From Chloroflexota bacterium (GTDB lineage Bacteria; Chloroflexota; Anaerolineae; Anaerolineales; Anaerolineaceae): a stretch of 64,000 nt of DNA. Positions 26,599 to 35,513 of this stretch are shown here, in pieces (the stretch's first letter is position 1; every line of letters begins with the position of its first letter). Below the pieces are notes generated by a model that was given only the letters and a program-made list of their open reading frames with translations, was not told where the DNA came from and ran no database searches. The translations under genes and the position numbers were made by a program. The stretch spans positions 1 to 64,000 of the forward strand of contig JAKQFH010000003.1 of NCBI GenBank assembly GCA_029556265.1, given 5' to 3'.

Positions 26599-27810
26599 AT
26601 GGACTTCGATGTCATCAAACCACTGCTGAAAGAAGATCAGAAATCCAAGATTGTTTTGCTGGTTATGGACGGCCTTGGCGGGCTCCCAATGACCGAGGGC
26701 GGCAAAACTGAACTGGAGAGCGCCGTAAAACCTAACATGGACGCGCTGGCTGCCCGGTCAATATTGGGCGCGCACCACCCGCTGCCATTTGGACTGACCC
26801 CCGGGAGTGGAGCGGCGCACCTCGGTTTGTTCGGTTTTGACCCTATTAAGTACGAAATCGGGCGCGGCGTGCTTTCAGCGCTGGGCGTTGACTTCGACTT
26901 GCAAAAAGGCGATGTGGCTGCCCGCGGCAACTTCTGCACCGTTGATTCCGAAGGCGTGATAACTGACCGCCGCGCGGGGCGCATTCCGACCGAGGTGGGC
27001 GAGAAACTCTGCCAAAAACTGATGGAAAAAATCAACATTCCCGGCGTGGAAGTAATCCTGCAGGTTGAGAAAGAATACCGCTTCGTATTTATCTTGCGCG
27101 GGGAAGGCCTGAGCGGCGAAGTCAGCGACACTGACCCCCAGGCAGTCGGGAAGAAAGCCCACATCGCGCACGCTTCCGTCCCACAAGCAGAGAAAACCGC
27201 GGAATTCATCCGCGAGTTTGTCCGTCAGGGGAATGAGATTCTGGCAGCCGAACACCCCGCCAACAGTTTTGTTTTACGCGGCTTCGCCCAGCTGCCCAAA
27301 TGGCCAACCTTCGGCGAAATCTGGGGCGTGAACGCGGTCGCCATCGCGATGTATCCGATGTACCGCGGCGTCGCCAAAGTGGTCGGGATGACCGTGCTTG
27401 AACCGGCAGCTTCGATGGATGAAGAAATCACCATGCTCGAACAGAACTGGGACAAATATGATTTCTTCTTTGTGCATATCAAGAAAACCGACAGCTACGG
27501 CGAAGACGGCAACTTTGACGGCAAAGTCCACATTATCGAAGAAGTGGACGCCCTGCTGCCGCGTATCCTCGCGCTGGACCCGGATGTGCTGATTATCACT
27601 GGCGACCATTCCACGCCCGCCAAACTCAAATCGCACTCCTGGCACCCCGTCCCGACGCTGATTTACAGCAAGACCTGTCTGCCGGACGGGATTGCGACCT
27701 ACGGCGAGCGGGCTTGCGCCAAGGGAAGCCTGGGTTCGCGCTTTGAAGCGACTGATTTGATGCCGTACGCCCTGGCGCACGCGCTGAGGCTGGAGAAGTT
27801 TGGCGCCTAA
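26599..27810 (+). CDS. apgM: Cofactor-independent phosphoglycerate mutase, archaeal type
   Basis: This 403-residue alkaline-phosphatase-superfamily enzyme interconverts 3- and 2-phosphoglycerate. The metal ligand Asp is in LVMDGLGG, the phosphorylated serine lies in LTPGSGAAHLGLFGFDP, and the second metal site is TGDHSTPAKLKSHSWHPVP. Length and motifs match the archaeal ApgM type and not the roughly 510-residue bacterial GpmI. It is a single-gene unit with a strong promoter and a strong terminator, and belongs to the same pathway as pyk and glpX in this window. Confidence 0.94.
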   Translation: MDFDVIKPLLKEDQKSKIVLLVMDGLGGLPMTEGGKTELESAVKPNMDALAARSILGAHHPLPFGLTPGSGAAHLGLFGFDPIKYEIGRGVLSALGVDFDLQKGDVAARGNFCTVDSEGVITDRRAGRIPTEVGEKLCQKLMEKINIPGVEVILQVEKEYRFVFILRGEGLSGEVSDTDPQAVGKKAHIAHASVPQAEKTAEFIREFVRQGNEILAAEHPANSFVLRGFAQLPKWPTFGEIWGVNAVAIAMYPMYRGVAKVVGMTVLEPAASMDEEITMLEQNWDKYDFFFVHIKKTDSYGEDGNFDGKVHIIEEVDALLPRILALDPDVLIITGDHSTPAKLKSHSWHPVPTLIYSKTCLPDGIATYGERACAKGSLGSRFEATDLMPYALAHALRLEKFGA

Positions 27811-27831
27811 ATACGTTGCGCTGATAATGAC

Positions 27832-27860
27832 AAGACTGCCCATTCGGGCAGTCTTTTTTT
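27832..27860 (+). terminator. Intrinsic terminator of apgM
   Basis: A perfect 10-base stem (AAGACTGCCC / GGGCAGTCTT) with an ATTC loop is followed by a run of T, ending at 27860. Confidence 0.92.
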
Positions 27861-27914
27861 GGCGATCAGGTCAGCACGCTTACCGCGCTGAAAAAACTGA
27901 AGAAGAAACCCAGG

Positions 27915-28700
27915 CTAATAGTGCTCCGGCCGCCGGTCTGCCCACAAATCATTCCCGGCGCCGAACCGCTTATCCAAGGCGAGCATCGGGTTTATATCCA
28001 CGATGCGCAGAGCTTGTTCGTTTACCCCGGCCTGTGCCAAGATATCGCCTTTAGGTGTAAGTATCTGAGACCTACCGGTGAAGACTAACGATTGCCCCTG
28101 ACCGGTTTCCTGACCAATGCGGTTGGCAGTGATGCTGAATACAGCGTTTTCCAGGCTGCGGGTGACCATGGCGGATTGGCACCAGGGCAGCACCAGATTG
28201 GCGGGGTGACAAAGGATTTGCGCGCCCTTAAGCGCCAGCGCGCGGGCAGCCTCCGGAAACACCCAATCAAAACAAATCAGCATACCCAGGCGAACCTGAC
28301 GGAAGGTGAAGACCGGAAAACCGCTGTTGCCTGGCAGAAAAAGCGCTTTCTCGGTGTTGAACAGGTGCGTCTTGCGGTAAACACACAGCACCCCACTCGA
28401 ATCCACTGCCGCGGCGGAGTTATACAACCCTTCGGGGGCGTGCTCGCAAAAACCGCTGATGAGACAAGCTTTATGCCGGGCGGCAAGCGTGATTAAGCCG
28501 CCGAGGAAGACTCCGCTTCCATCCGCGGGTTCACTCAGCGCCTGCAGCTCCATCGGGTCATCAAAGAGGTAACCCGTTGAGGCAAGCTCCGGCAGCACTA
28601 ACAGGTCGAATTGCGTTTGGTCCAGCGCCGCGCTGATAAGCTTGAGGTTTTCAAGTGCGTTCCCGTGGCAGGGACTGAATTGGAAAAATCCGATTTTCAC
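27915..28700 (-). CDS. Carbon-nitrogen hydrolase (nitrilase superfamily)
   Basis: This protein of about 261 residues has the nitrilase triad: Glu in VLPELASTGY (residue 38), Lys in YRKTHLF (110) and Cys in LICFDWVFPE (143), counted from the GTG at 28700. That GTG has GGAGG five bases upstream; a GTG two codons earlier is possible. Members hydrolyse amides or nitriles, for example omega-amidases and N-carbamoyl hydrolases. The substrate cannot be read from the sequence. It is divergent from amrS. Confidence 0.88.
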   Translation of the reverse strand: MKIGFFQFSPCHGNALENLKLISAALDQTQFDLLVLPELASTGYLFDDPMELQALSEPADGSGVFLGGLITLAARHKACLISGFCEHAPEGLYNSAAAVDSSGVLCVYRKTHLFNTEKALFLPGNSGFPVFTFRQVRLGMLICFDWVFPEAARALALKGAQILCHPANLVLPWCQSAMVTRSLENAVFSITANRIGQETGQGQSLVFTGRSQILTPKGDILAQAGVNEQALRIVDINPMLALDKRFGAGNDLWADRRPEHY

Positions 28701-28758
28701 GCTCACCTCCAGTGTACAATACAGATAACGCGTTAAGTTTACAGGTAAGGAGGCGGCT

Positions 28759-29799
28759 GTGTCAAAAGATTATGAAGCGCTGCTCTACGAGAAGTTGGCG
28801 GATAATAAAGTGCGCTGCCAGCTTTGCGCGCATCACTGTCTGATTGCTGACGGCAAGCGCGGTATTTGCCGGGTGCGGGAAAACAAGGCCGGGGTGCTGT
28901 ATTCCCTCACCTATGGGAAATTAATTGCCGCGCATGTGGACCCGATTGAAAAGAAACCCATGTTTCACTTCTACCCGGGCAGCCGCAGCTTTTCGATTGC
29001 TTCGCCCGGATGCAACTTTGATTGTCAATGGTGCCAGAACTGGGAGATTTCGCAGGGCGACAGCGCCGCGGCTGCCGCGCGCTGCCCGTACACGCCCCCT
29101 CAGGATGTTGTGTCTGCGGCAAAGCGCGAAGGCTGTCTGAGCATATCCTATACCTACACAGAGCCAACAGTTTTCTTTGAGTTCACCCAGGACGTTGGCA
29201 TCCTTGCCCGCGAGGCGGGTTTGAAGAACGTCTACGTCAGCAATGGATACATGAGCCCGCAAACGATTGCGCTGCTCGCGCGATGGTTGGACGCCGCGAA
29301 TGTGGATATCAAGGCATTCTCGGATGAGGTATACCGCAAACATATCTGCGCGCGCCTGCAGCCGGTTTTGGACGCCTGCTCGCTATTGAAACAAGCCGGG
29401 GTTTGGCTGGAAATTACCACGCTGCTGATCCCGGGCTTGAATGATGATGAAGCCCAAATCCGCGGTCTGACCCGGTATATCGTCCGGGAGTTGGGCGCGG
29501 AAACCCCATGGCACGTCAGCCGCTTCTTCCCGCAGTACAAGTATCAGAATGCTGACGCCACCTCGGTGGGGAGCATCGAAAAAGCGATGGAAATTGGCAA
29601 AGCTGAAGGGCTGCGGTACGTCTACGCCGGCAACATCGCGAGTTCGGCGGACACATATTGCCCACAGTGCGGCGCGGTGCTGATAAAACGCACGGGAATG
29701 AGCACGCTCAGCAGCCGGGTAAGCCACATGGGTGCCTGCCCGGTCTGCGGCGCCCGGATAGCCGGGGTAGGCTTGTCCGGTGAAGAGGGCTCAGCTTAA
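28759..29799 (+). CDS. amrS: AmmeMemoRadiSam-system radical SAM enzyme
   Basis: This 346-residue protein has the radical SAM motif Cys85, Cys89, Cys92 (SPGCNFDCQWCQNWEISQ), four more cysteines near the N-terminus (20, 23, 27, 37) and two CxxC pairs in the last 60 residues, as in AmrS. The family is named for co-occurrence with AMMECR1- and Memo-domain proteins; the biochemical product is not settled. Neither partner is next to it here. The start is the GTG at 28759 with a perfect AAGGAGG upstream. Its end overlaps convergent hutH by 9 bases. Confidence 0.9.
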   Translation: MSKDYEALLYEKLADNKVRCQLCAHHCLIADGKRGICRVRENKAGVLYSLTYGKLIAAHVDPIEKKPMFHFYPGSRSFSIASPGCNFDCQWCQNWEISQGDSAAAAARCPYTPPQDVVSAAKREGCLSISYTYTEPTVFFEFTQDVGILAREAGLKNVYVSNGYMSPQTIALLARWLDAANVDIKAFSDEVYRKHICARLQPVLDACSLLKQAGVWLEITTLLIPGLNDDEAQIRGLTRYIVRELGAETPWHVSRFFPQYKYQNADATSVGSIEKAMEIGKAEGLRYVYAGNIASSADTYCPQCGAVLIKRTGMSTLSSRVSHMGACPVCGARIAGVGLSGEEGSA

Positions 29800-31335
29800 C
29801 CCGGGGGTCAGCGCGGCAAATTCACCCGCCCGTACGCGCGCGAGCAGCTTCTCCAGATGCGGGTGCAGCAAAGTATCCTGCCGGATGAAGGGAACTTCCT
29901 GGCGGATGAGCGCGTAAGCCTGCCGCGTGAATTCGCCTAAGCGTCCTTCCGGTTGTTTTTGCAGGCGGAAATCCAACGCCTGGGCAGCGCAAAACAGCTC
30001 AATGGCGACAATCGTGCTAAGGTTGCTCAAAATCTCCCGGCAGTGCAGGGCCGCGTTCGGACCCATAGAGACGTGATCTTCCACATTCCCGGAGGATGGG
30101 ATGCTGTCTGTGCTGGCGGGGTGCGAAAAGGTCTTATTCTCCGAAGCGAGCGCCGCGGCAGTGTATTGCAGCAGCATAAAACCAGAATTGACCCCGCCGT
30201 GTTCGGTCAGGAAGGGGGGATAGGTGAGTTCTTCGCAGCGATTGTCCACCAATTTTGCTATCCGCCGCTCGGACATGTTCCCCAGGTCTGTCAGGGCGAT
30301 ACCCAGGAAGTCCAGGTAAAAAGCGAGCGGTTCGCCGTGGAAGTTGCCGCCTGAAATAACCAGGGGGCTGCCATCCTCAGACAGAAAAACCAGAGGGTTG
30401 TCCGTCACCGAGTTCAACTCGATGCTGAATGTTTCGCGCGCCTGACTCAGGACGTGCCGGACCGCGCCGTGGACCTGCGGGATGCAGCGCAGGGTATACG
30501 CATCCTGGATGTTTTTCGGGTCGTGAGGGCGGGTAAATTGGCTGCCTTTCAGGAGCGCGCGGAAGTACGCGGCGGTTTCTGGCTGCCCGGGCTGAGGCCG
30601 TAAGCGGTGAACATCCTCATGAAACGCCCACAGCGTGCCGTTCTGAGCTTCGAGCGAAAGGGCGGCAGCCAGGTTGGCTGTGCGCAGGAGCGCGTCTGCT
30701 TCTGCGCAAAGGAGCGCGCCAACGGCTGTCATCAGGGTGGTCCCGTTGGTGAGGGCCAAGCCTTCTTTGGCAGCCAGGCGCACCGGATGAAGCCCGGCAG
30801 CGGCCAACGCTTCGGACGCGGGCATTACCTGACCCTGCCAGCGCACCGCGCCTTTGCCAATCAGGGGCAGTGCCATATGCGCGAGCGGTGCCAGGTCTCC
30901 GCTGGCGCCCAAAGAGCCTTTCTCCGGGACGAGCGGGATGATGTTCGCGTTCAGCAGCGCCAGAAGCAGCTGCAGGGTTTCCAGGCGGATGCCAGAATAG
31001 CCGCGCGCGAGGGTGTTTGCGCGGATGAGCATCATCGCGCGCACCGTTTCGTCCCCCAGGTGGTCCCCGACGCCGACGGCGTGGCTTAGAAGGATATTCT
31101 CTTGCAATCTTTCCACCTGGTCGGGCGGAATGACGCGGTCTTTGAAAGCGCCAAAACCGGTGGTGATACCGTAGGCGACTTCTCCCCTGGCGACCAGCTG
31201 TGCCACCGCGTCGGCTGATTTTTGGATGCCAGGGAGGCAGGTTTCCGAGAGCCGCACCTGCACTTCGGGATGATGCGCGACAAGGTGAACCTGCTCAATT
31301 GTCAGCGATTGACCGTCAAGGAAAACATGCGTCAT
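29791..31335 (-). CDS. hutH: Histidine ammonia-lyase
   Basis: This 514-residue enzyme deaminates histidine to urocanate. The MIO prosthetic group forms from Ala144-Ser145-Gly146 in GSLGASGDLAP, and the tyrosine of the YGITTGFGAF segment is in place. Length is typical. The ATG at 31335 is supported by GGAG ten bases upstream. No hutU, hutI or ftcD gene is nearby, so the rest of the histidine pathway must lie elsewhere or the enzyme acts on another aromatic amino acid; I favour histidine. The cyclophilin gene lies just upstream. Confidence 0.93.
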   Translation of the reverse strand: MTHVFLDGQSLTIEQVHLVAHHPEVQVRLSETCLPGIQKSADAVAQLVARGEVAYGITTGFGAFKDRVIPPDQVERLQENILLSHAVGVGDHLGDETVRAMMLIRANTLARGYSGIRLETLQLLLALLNANIIPLVPEKGSLGASGDLAPLAHMALPLIGKGAVRWQGQVMPASEALAAAGLHPVRLAAKEGLALTNGTTLMTAVGALLCAEADALLRTANLAAALSLEAQNGTLWAFHEDVHRLRPQPGQPETAAYFRALLKGSQFTRPHDPKNIQDAYTLRCIPQVHGAVRHVLSQARETFSIELNSVTDNPLVFLSEDGSPLVISGGNFHGEPLAFYLDFLGIALTDLGNMSERRIAKLVDNRCEELTYPPFLTEHGGVNSGFMLLQYTAAALASENKTFSHPASTDSIPSSGNVEDHVSMGPNAALHCREILSNLSTIVAIELFCAAQALDFRLQKQPEGRLGEFTRQAYALIRQEVPFIRQDTLLHPHLEKLLARVRAGEFAALTPGLS

Positions 31336-31360
31336 TGTGGCTTCTCCGCGCGAACTTAGT

Positions 31361-31873
31361 TTAAGATTCGGTGATATCAATTGAATTTATTGTGACAGCC
31401 GGCGCGTTAATCAGATTCGGGTCGCGCGGTGGAATCGCGAAGAGGACATCCAGCCCACCCACCACCTGCCCAAAAACGGCATGCTTGCCGTCGAGCCAGG
31501 GCGTGGGAACGTGCGTGATGAAAAACTGCGAGCCGTTAGTGTTTGGGCCGGCGTTCGCCATAGAAAGCACGCCGGGCATATTGTGGCGCAGTTTTGGGTC
31601 AAATTCATCCCGGAATTTGTAACCAGGACCGCCGCGGCCGGTGCCGGTCGGGTCGCCGCCCTGGGCCATAAAATCCGCGATAACGCGGTGGAAAATGGTA
31701 CCGTCGTAGAAGCCCTGGCGGGCGAGAAAGACAAAATTATTCACGGTGTGGGGAACGTTTTTGGCATACAGGTCGATGATGATGTCGCCTTTGCTGGTAT
31801 GCAGGGTTGCCTGATATTTCTTGGTGGGGTCTAATTGCATTTCTGGTTCTGACTGCCATTGTAAAGAACTCAT
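31361..31873 (-). CDS. Cyclophilin-type peptidyl-prolyl cis-trans isomerase
   Basis: This 170-residue cyclophilin contains [19 protein letters not shown] (catalytic Arg and the conserved Gln/Gly stretch), [20 protein letters not shown] and VFGQVV. No signal peptide is visible, so it should act in the cytoplasm on prolyl bonds. A GGAGG ribosome-binding site precedes the ATG. It is probably cotranscribed with hutH, which starts 25 bases after its stop. Confidence 0.95.
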   Translation of the reverse strand: MSSLQWQSEPEMQLDPTKKYQATLHTSKGDIIIDLYAKNVPHTVNNFVFLARQGFYDGTIFHRVIADFMAQGGDPTGTGRGGPGYKFRDEFDPKLRHNMPGVLSMANAGPNTNGSQFFITHVPTPWLDGKHAVFGQVVGGLDVLFAIPPRDPNLINAPAVTINSIDITES

Positions 31874-32040
31874 GCTGCCTCCGGGTTGTTTTCGTCAATT
31901 GTAGCATCAAAATTTGCCGCTCATACACCCGATAGGCGGCGCGGCAGGGAGACCCGCTGGAGAGAATCTTAAGGGTCGGAATCTCGTTGATGTGAACCGC
32001 GGGAGAGTTTTAGGTTCGCGAAAGATCCGGGAAGGGTGGG

Positions 32041-32868
32041 TTATCCCTTAACCGCGCCGCCAAGCATGCCGCGGATGAAGAAGCGCTGGAAAAGCACATA
32101 CACAACAACGGTTGGCAAGGCGACAATCAACGCCCCGGCTGCCAGCAAGGGGATATTGGCAGTATATTTGCCCTGGAAGAACGCCAGCCCGACGGGCAGC
32201 GTGCGCAGGGTTTCATCCTGGATGAGCACGAGCGCCAGCAGGAATTCATTCCAGGTCCACATGAAAATTAACACGATCAGTGTGGTAATCGAAGGTTTGG
32301 CCAGCGGCCACAGCACCCGCCAGAGCGTTTGCCAGCGGTTGCAGCCGTCCATGGCGGCAGCGTCCACCAAATCACGCGGCGCGTTCTCGAAGAAAGAGGT
32401 CATCCAGAGCGTGCCAAACGAGACGCTCAAACCAATCTGCGGGAGTATCAGCGCCCAGTAGCTGTCGCGCAGACCCAGCAAATCCAAAAAATGATACAAG
32501 GGAATGATGACCGCCTCAAAGGGCACCATATAGCCCAGCAAGATCAGCGGGAAGAGCCACTTCTTCCCCGGCATGGGCAGCAGCCCAAAAGCGTAGCCCA
32601 TCAGCACTGAAAGAAAAACGCTGGCGATCACTACAGCGAGGGAGACGACAACGCTGTTTTTGAAAAAGATGTTGAAACGACCTGTGAACCAGGCCTGTCT
32701 GAAGTTTTCCAGATTCCAGGATTGCGGAAGGCTGAACGGACCCTGGATAATCTGCGTGTCGGTTTTGAACGCGCTCAGAAACAGCCCAAAGATGGGCAGC
32801 AGCACAAACAAAGAGAATGCAATCAGCAGCAGATATCGGGGAACCAGCTGATTAATCCGGCTGTTCAT
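32041..32868 (-). CDS. Sugar ABC transporter permease, MalG-like
   Basis: This 275-residue permease has six predicted transmembrane helices and the cytoplasmic EAA loop DAAAMDGCNRWQTLWRV that docks on the ATPase. It is of the CUT1 (carbohydrate uptake) type, the MalG/UgpE subfamily. Its ATG overlaps the stop of the MalF-like gene by 4 bases. It is the last gene of the importer operon; no ATPase gene follows. Confidence 0.93.
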   Translation of the reverse strand: MNSRINQLVPRYLLLIAFSLFVLLPIFGLFLSAFKTDTQIIQGPFSLPQSWNLENFRQAWFTGRFNIFFKNSVVVSLAVVIASVFLSVLMGYAFGLLPMPGKKWLFPLILLGYMVPFEAVIIPLYHFLDLLGLRDSYWALILPQIGLSVSFGTLWMTSFFENAPRDLVDAAAMDGCNRWQTLWRVLWPLAKPSITTLIVLIFMWTWNEFLLALVLIQDETLRTLPVGLAFFQGKYTANIPLLAAGALIVALPTVVVYVLFQRFFIRGMLGGAVKG

Positions 32869-33767
32869 GCGGTTTGCTCCGCGCTGCCGCTTTGCAGGCG
32901 GCGGATGAGCAGGGAAATCACCAGGATAATCACCATCAGGATGGTCGCAATAGCGGACGCATAACCAATCCGATTTTGTTGAAACGCGGAGCGGTAAATC
33001 AGAAAACCGACGACCAGCGTGGCATTTCCGGGGCCGCCGCGGGTGGTCACATAGACCAGATCGAACACGCGCAGGGCGGCAATGATGGTGGTGACCAGGG
33101 CGACGCCTATCTCCGCGCGCAAACCGGGGATGGTAATATGGGTGAATTGTTGGAACGCGTTCGCGCCGTCAAGGCTGGAAGCCTCATAATATTCTTCCGG
33201 GATATGCTGCATGCCTGCCAGAAACAGGATCATACAAAAACCATACTGCACCCAGGTACCGATGGAGCCCACCGCCGGCAAAGCCAGCGCGAAGTCCCCC
33301 AGCCAGGGACGCGTCAGGCTGCTAAGACCCACAGCGGTCAACAGGACATTAAGCGGCCCAAACTGCGGATTAAAAATCCAGCGCCAAATGACGCCAACCA
33401 CCACCATGCTGATGACCTGTGGCAGGAATAGCACAGTGCGGAAAAACGTCATTCCCGGCATTTTTTTCCGGCTGAGCAGAGAAGCCAGAAAAAGGCCGAT
33501 GAGCACGGGTAAAACGCAGAAAAACACAATGAAAACCAGGTTGTGGACAAACGCGCTGACGAACTGCCCGTCTGAGAAGACCACCCGGTAATTTTCCAGC
33601 CCAACCCAGACGCGACGCGCGCTGAAACCGTCCCATTGATAAAAGCTGGTTCGGATGGTTTCCAGGATGGGATAGAACGTGAAAACAAGGTAGATGAGCA
33701 GCCCGGGCAGCAGATACAGCCACCCTTTCCATTTGTTTTCACCTGGGTAAGCCTGATTGGATCGCAT
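32865..33767 (-). CDS. Sugar ABC transporter permease, MalF-like
   Basis: This 300-residue permease has about six transmembrane helices and an EAA loop (EASSLDGANAFQQFTHI). It pairs with the MalG-like protein to form the membrane channel. I take the ATG at 33767 as the start, because a longer reading from a TTG at 33809 would run through the very stable hairpin at 33778-33807. I see no clear ribosome-binding site for the ATG, so translation may depend on that structure or on re-initiation. Confidence 0.9.
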   Translation of the reverse strand: MRSNQAYPGENKWKGWLYLLPGLLIYLVFTFYPILETIRTSFYQWDGFSARRVWVGLENYRVVFSDGQFVSAFVHNLVFIVFFCVLPVLIGLFLASLLSRKKMPGMTFFRTVLFLPQVISMVVVGVIWRWIFNPQFGPLNVLLTAVGLSSLTRPWLGDFALALPAVGSIGTWVQYGFCMILFLAGMQHIPEEYYEASSLDGANAFQQFTHITIPGLRAEIGVALVTTIIAALRVFDLVYVTTRGGPGNATLVVGFLIYRSAFQQNRIGYASAIATILMVIILVISLLIRRLQSGSAEQTA

Positions 33768-33777
33768 GGGAATAAAG

Positions 33778-33807
33778 GCAGCCGGCGCCGCATCAGGCGC
33801 CGGCTGC
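33778..33807 (-). promoter_or_regulatory. Intercistronic hairpin between binding-protein and permease genes
   Basis: A perfect 12-base GC-rich stem (arms 33778-33789 and 33796-33807) with a 6-base loop lies 12 bases after the binding-protein stop codon and is followed on the minus strand by CTTTATT. This position is classic for attenuators or mRNA 3'-end stabilisers that let the binding protein be made in excess over the permeases. Confidence 0.75.
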
Positions 33808-33818
33808 AAATCGCCGGA

Positions 33819-35141
33819 TTATTTGTTTAAGTAAGCCGCGTAATCCTTTTGAACCGCGGCGACAAAATCCGCTGGGGTGCTGATGCTGCCAAGCAGCTTT
33901 TGAAGTTCAGCCACTAGCGTGTCGTAGAATGTGGGCGTAGCCCAGTCTATGTAATGACCGACTGCGTTGCCTTTATTTATTGTGTCCCAGGCTTTGAGCG
34001 TGTCGCCAAAAAGGTTGTTGGTATCGACATCCGCGCCTTCGGGCAGCGCAATGGCAGGGAGCATGCCGGCTTTCGCCCAAAGTTCCGCGGCGCGCGGGCT
34101 GATCATCCAGTTCAGGTATTCAGCCGCCAGGTCAGCTTTGGTGGTGGTGTTCCGGATGGCAAAGGGGATGCCGACGCCGCCGATTGCCAGGGCGGTTTTC
34201 CCTTCGAAAGGCGGCAATAGGAAGAAGCCAAACTGCTGGTCAGTATCATTCACCAGCTCGCCAGCCAACCAGGAACCCGTGATGGTCATGGCGCCGCTGC
34301 CGGCTTTAAAGAGGGCGTTGCTGTCATCGTAGCCGATGCCGGCGTAGCCTTCGGAGAAGTAGCCGGCTTTCGCCCAATTCTGCAAAATCTGCGCGGCTTG
34401 AAGGTTTTCTTCTGTGTTGAAGCTGACGTTATTCACGCCGTAGGTCAGGTTGTTGATGTAATCCAAGCTGACCAGGAGGTGTTGGATGGCGCTGAATTCA
34501 TGAATCGCGTTCCAGCCGTCCAGACTGCCGAAGGAAATCGGAGTTTCACCGCTTTCCTTAATTTTTGCCAGCAAGGCTTCAAATTCCTCAAAGGTCTTTG
34601 GGACGTCCCAGCCGTGTTTTTTGAACATGGTCTTGTTGTAATACACCCCGACCACTTCAGCTGTCGGGCTGACGCCATAAAGGTTGCCCTGACCAAAGGT
34701 CTTCCCGTCGGCGGTGAAGCTGTTGCGGCTGGCGACCGAGGTGGAAAACGCCGAGCTCCAATTGTATTTGGCAAGGTAAGAATCCAGCGGCAGAAGCAGC
34801 CCGGCTTCCACCATCGCGCCCATATCGCTGCGCCCCTGGTTAACCTGCGCGACGTCCGGGCCGTTCGCCTCCGTCAGGGCGAGCTTGAGGGTGACTTTGA
34901 GGTCGTCCAGGGTTTTTACTACGCGTTCAATTTTCACACCGGGGTGGGCGGCTTCAAATTCCTTGTTCAACGTGTCCATCACCTGGCTTTCAACATCCCG
35001 GTAGAACTGATCCCACACGACCAGCGTGGTTTCTTCCGGGGCAGGCGCCTGTGTTTCGGCGGGTTTAATCGCGCCCTGGCAAGCGCCCAGGATAAGGGCA
35101 GATACCAACAGGACTACGAGGTGTAAACGTAACCTTTTCAT
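33819..35141 (-). CDS. Sugar ABC transporter substrate-binding lipoprotein
   Basis: This 440-residue protein has a lipoprotein signal (hydrophobic stretch ending in lipobox LGAC, Cys21) and then a two-lobed family 1 extracellular solute-binding fold (VVWDQFYRDVESQV, SWLAGELVND). It is the MalE/UgpB-type component that captures a sugar outside the cell. It is the first gene of the operon and has a GGAGC-type ribosome-binding site. The sugar is unknown. Confidence 0.93.
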   Translation of the reverse strand: MKRLRLHLVVLLVSALILGACQGAIKPAETQAPAPEETTLVVWDQFYRDVESQVMDTLNKEFEAAHPGVKIERVVKTLDDLKVTLKLALTEANGPDVAQVNQGRSDMGAMVEAGLLLPLDSYLAKYNWSSAFSTSVASRNSFTADGKTFGQGNLYGVSPTAEVVGVYYNKTMFKKHGWDVPKTFEEFEALLAKIKESGETPISFGSLDGWNAIHEFSAIQHLLVSLDYINNLTYGVNNVSFNTEENLQAAQILQNWAKAGYFSEGYAGIGYDDSNALFKAGSGAMTITGSWLAGELVNDTDQQFGFFLLPPFEGKTALAIGGVGIPFAIRNTTTKADLAAEYLNWMISPRAAELWAKAGMLPAIALPEGADVDTNNLFGDTLKAWDTINKGNAVGHYIDWATPTFYDTLVAELQKLLGSISTPADFVAAVQKDYAAYLNK

Positions 35142-35513
35142 TTTGCTCCTTCTTCAATGAACGATAAGTTTCGGAAATTATACCTTACATAGGTTGCTGG
35201 GAATGCGTTGTGAAGGAGGTTGTGATGGGAGACGCAGCCACGATTTAGCCAGTAAATCACGCATTCTTTCCAAGAGACGCCCGTTTTCAGCGTCCATTGT
35301 TATAATGGCAATTGGAATGATTAAATCAATCCGCAGACTTCGGAGGTATGGATTGGAGCAATCTGCGTATGGAGTTGAAAAACACCGGCAGACCACATTA
35401 CAGGAGGAGGGATGCGCATAGAACGTGACGGAGCTCGTGGAGGGGACGGAACGGGCAGGAGTTAGCACCAGCGGTCATATACCTGTTGAATAAATCAGAA
35501 AAGGAGAGTAAAG
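35142..35513. promoter_or_regulatory. Divergent regulatory region between sugar importer and glpX
   Basis: On the minus strand TATAAT (35182-35177) lies 35 bases before the binding-protein start. On the plus strand TATAAT (35301-35306) would give glpX a leader of about 200 bases. The leader contains complementary pieces (CAATCC at 35329-35334 with GGATTG at 35348-35353; CGCAGA with TCTGCG) but fits no riboswitch class I can recognise. No gene is supported here. Confidence 0.4.

Noticed and set aside
33768-33809. Longer MalF-like protein starting at a TTG
   Set aside because: It would be encoded by both arms of a perfect 12-base hairpin; the Ala/Pro-rich product looks like translated structure and the family start fits the ATG at 33767.
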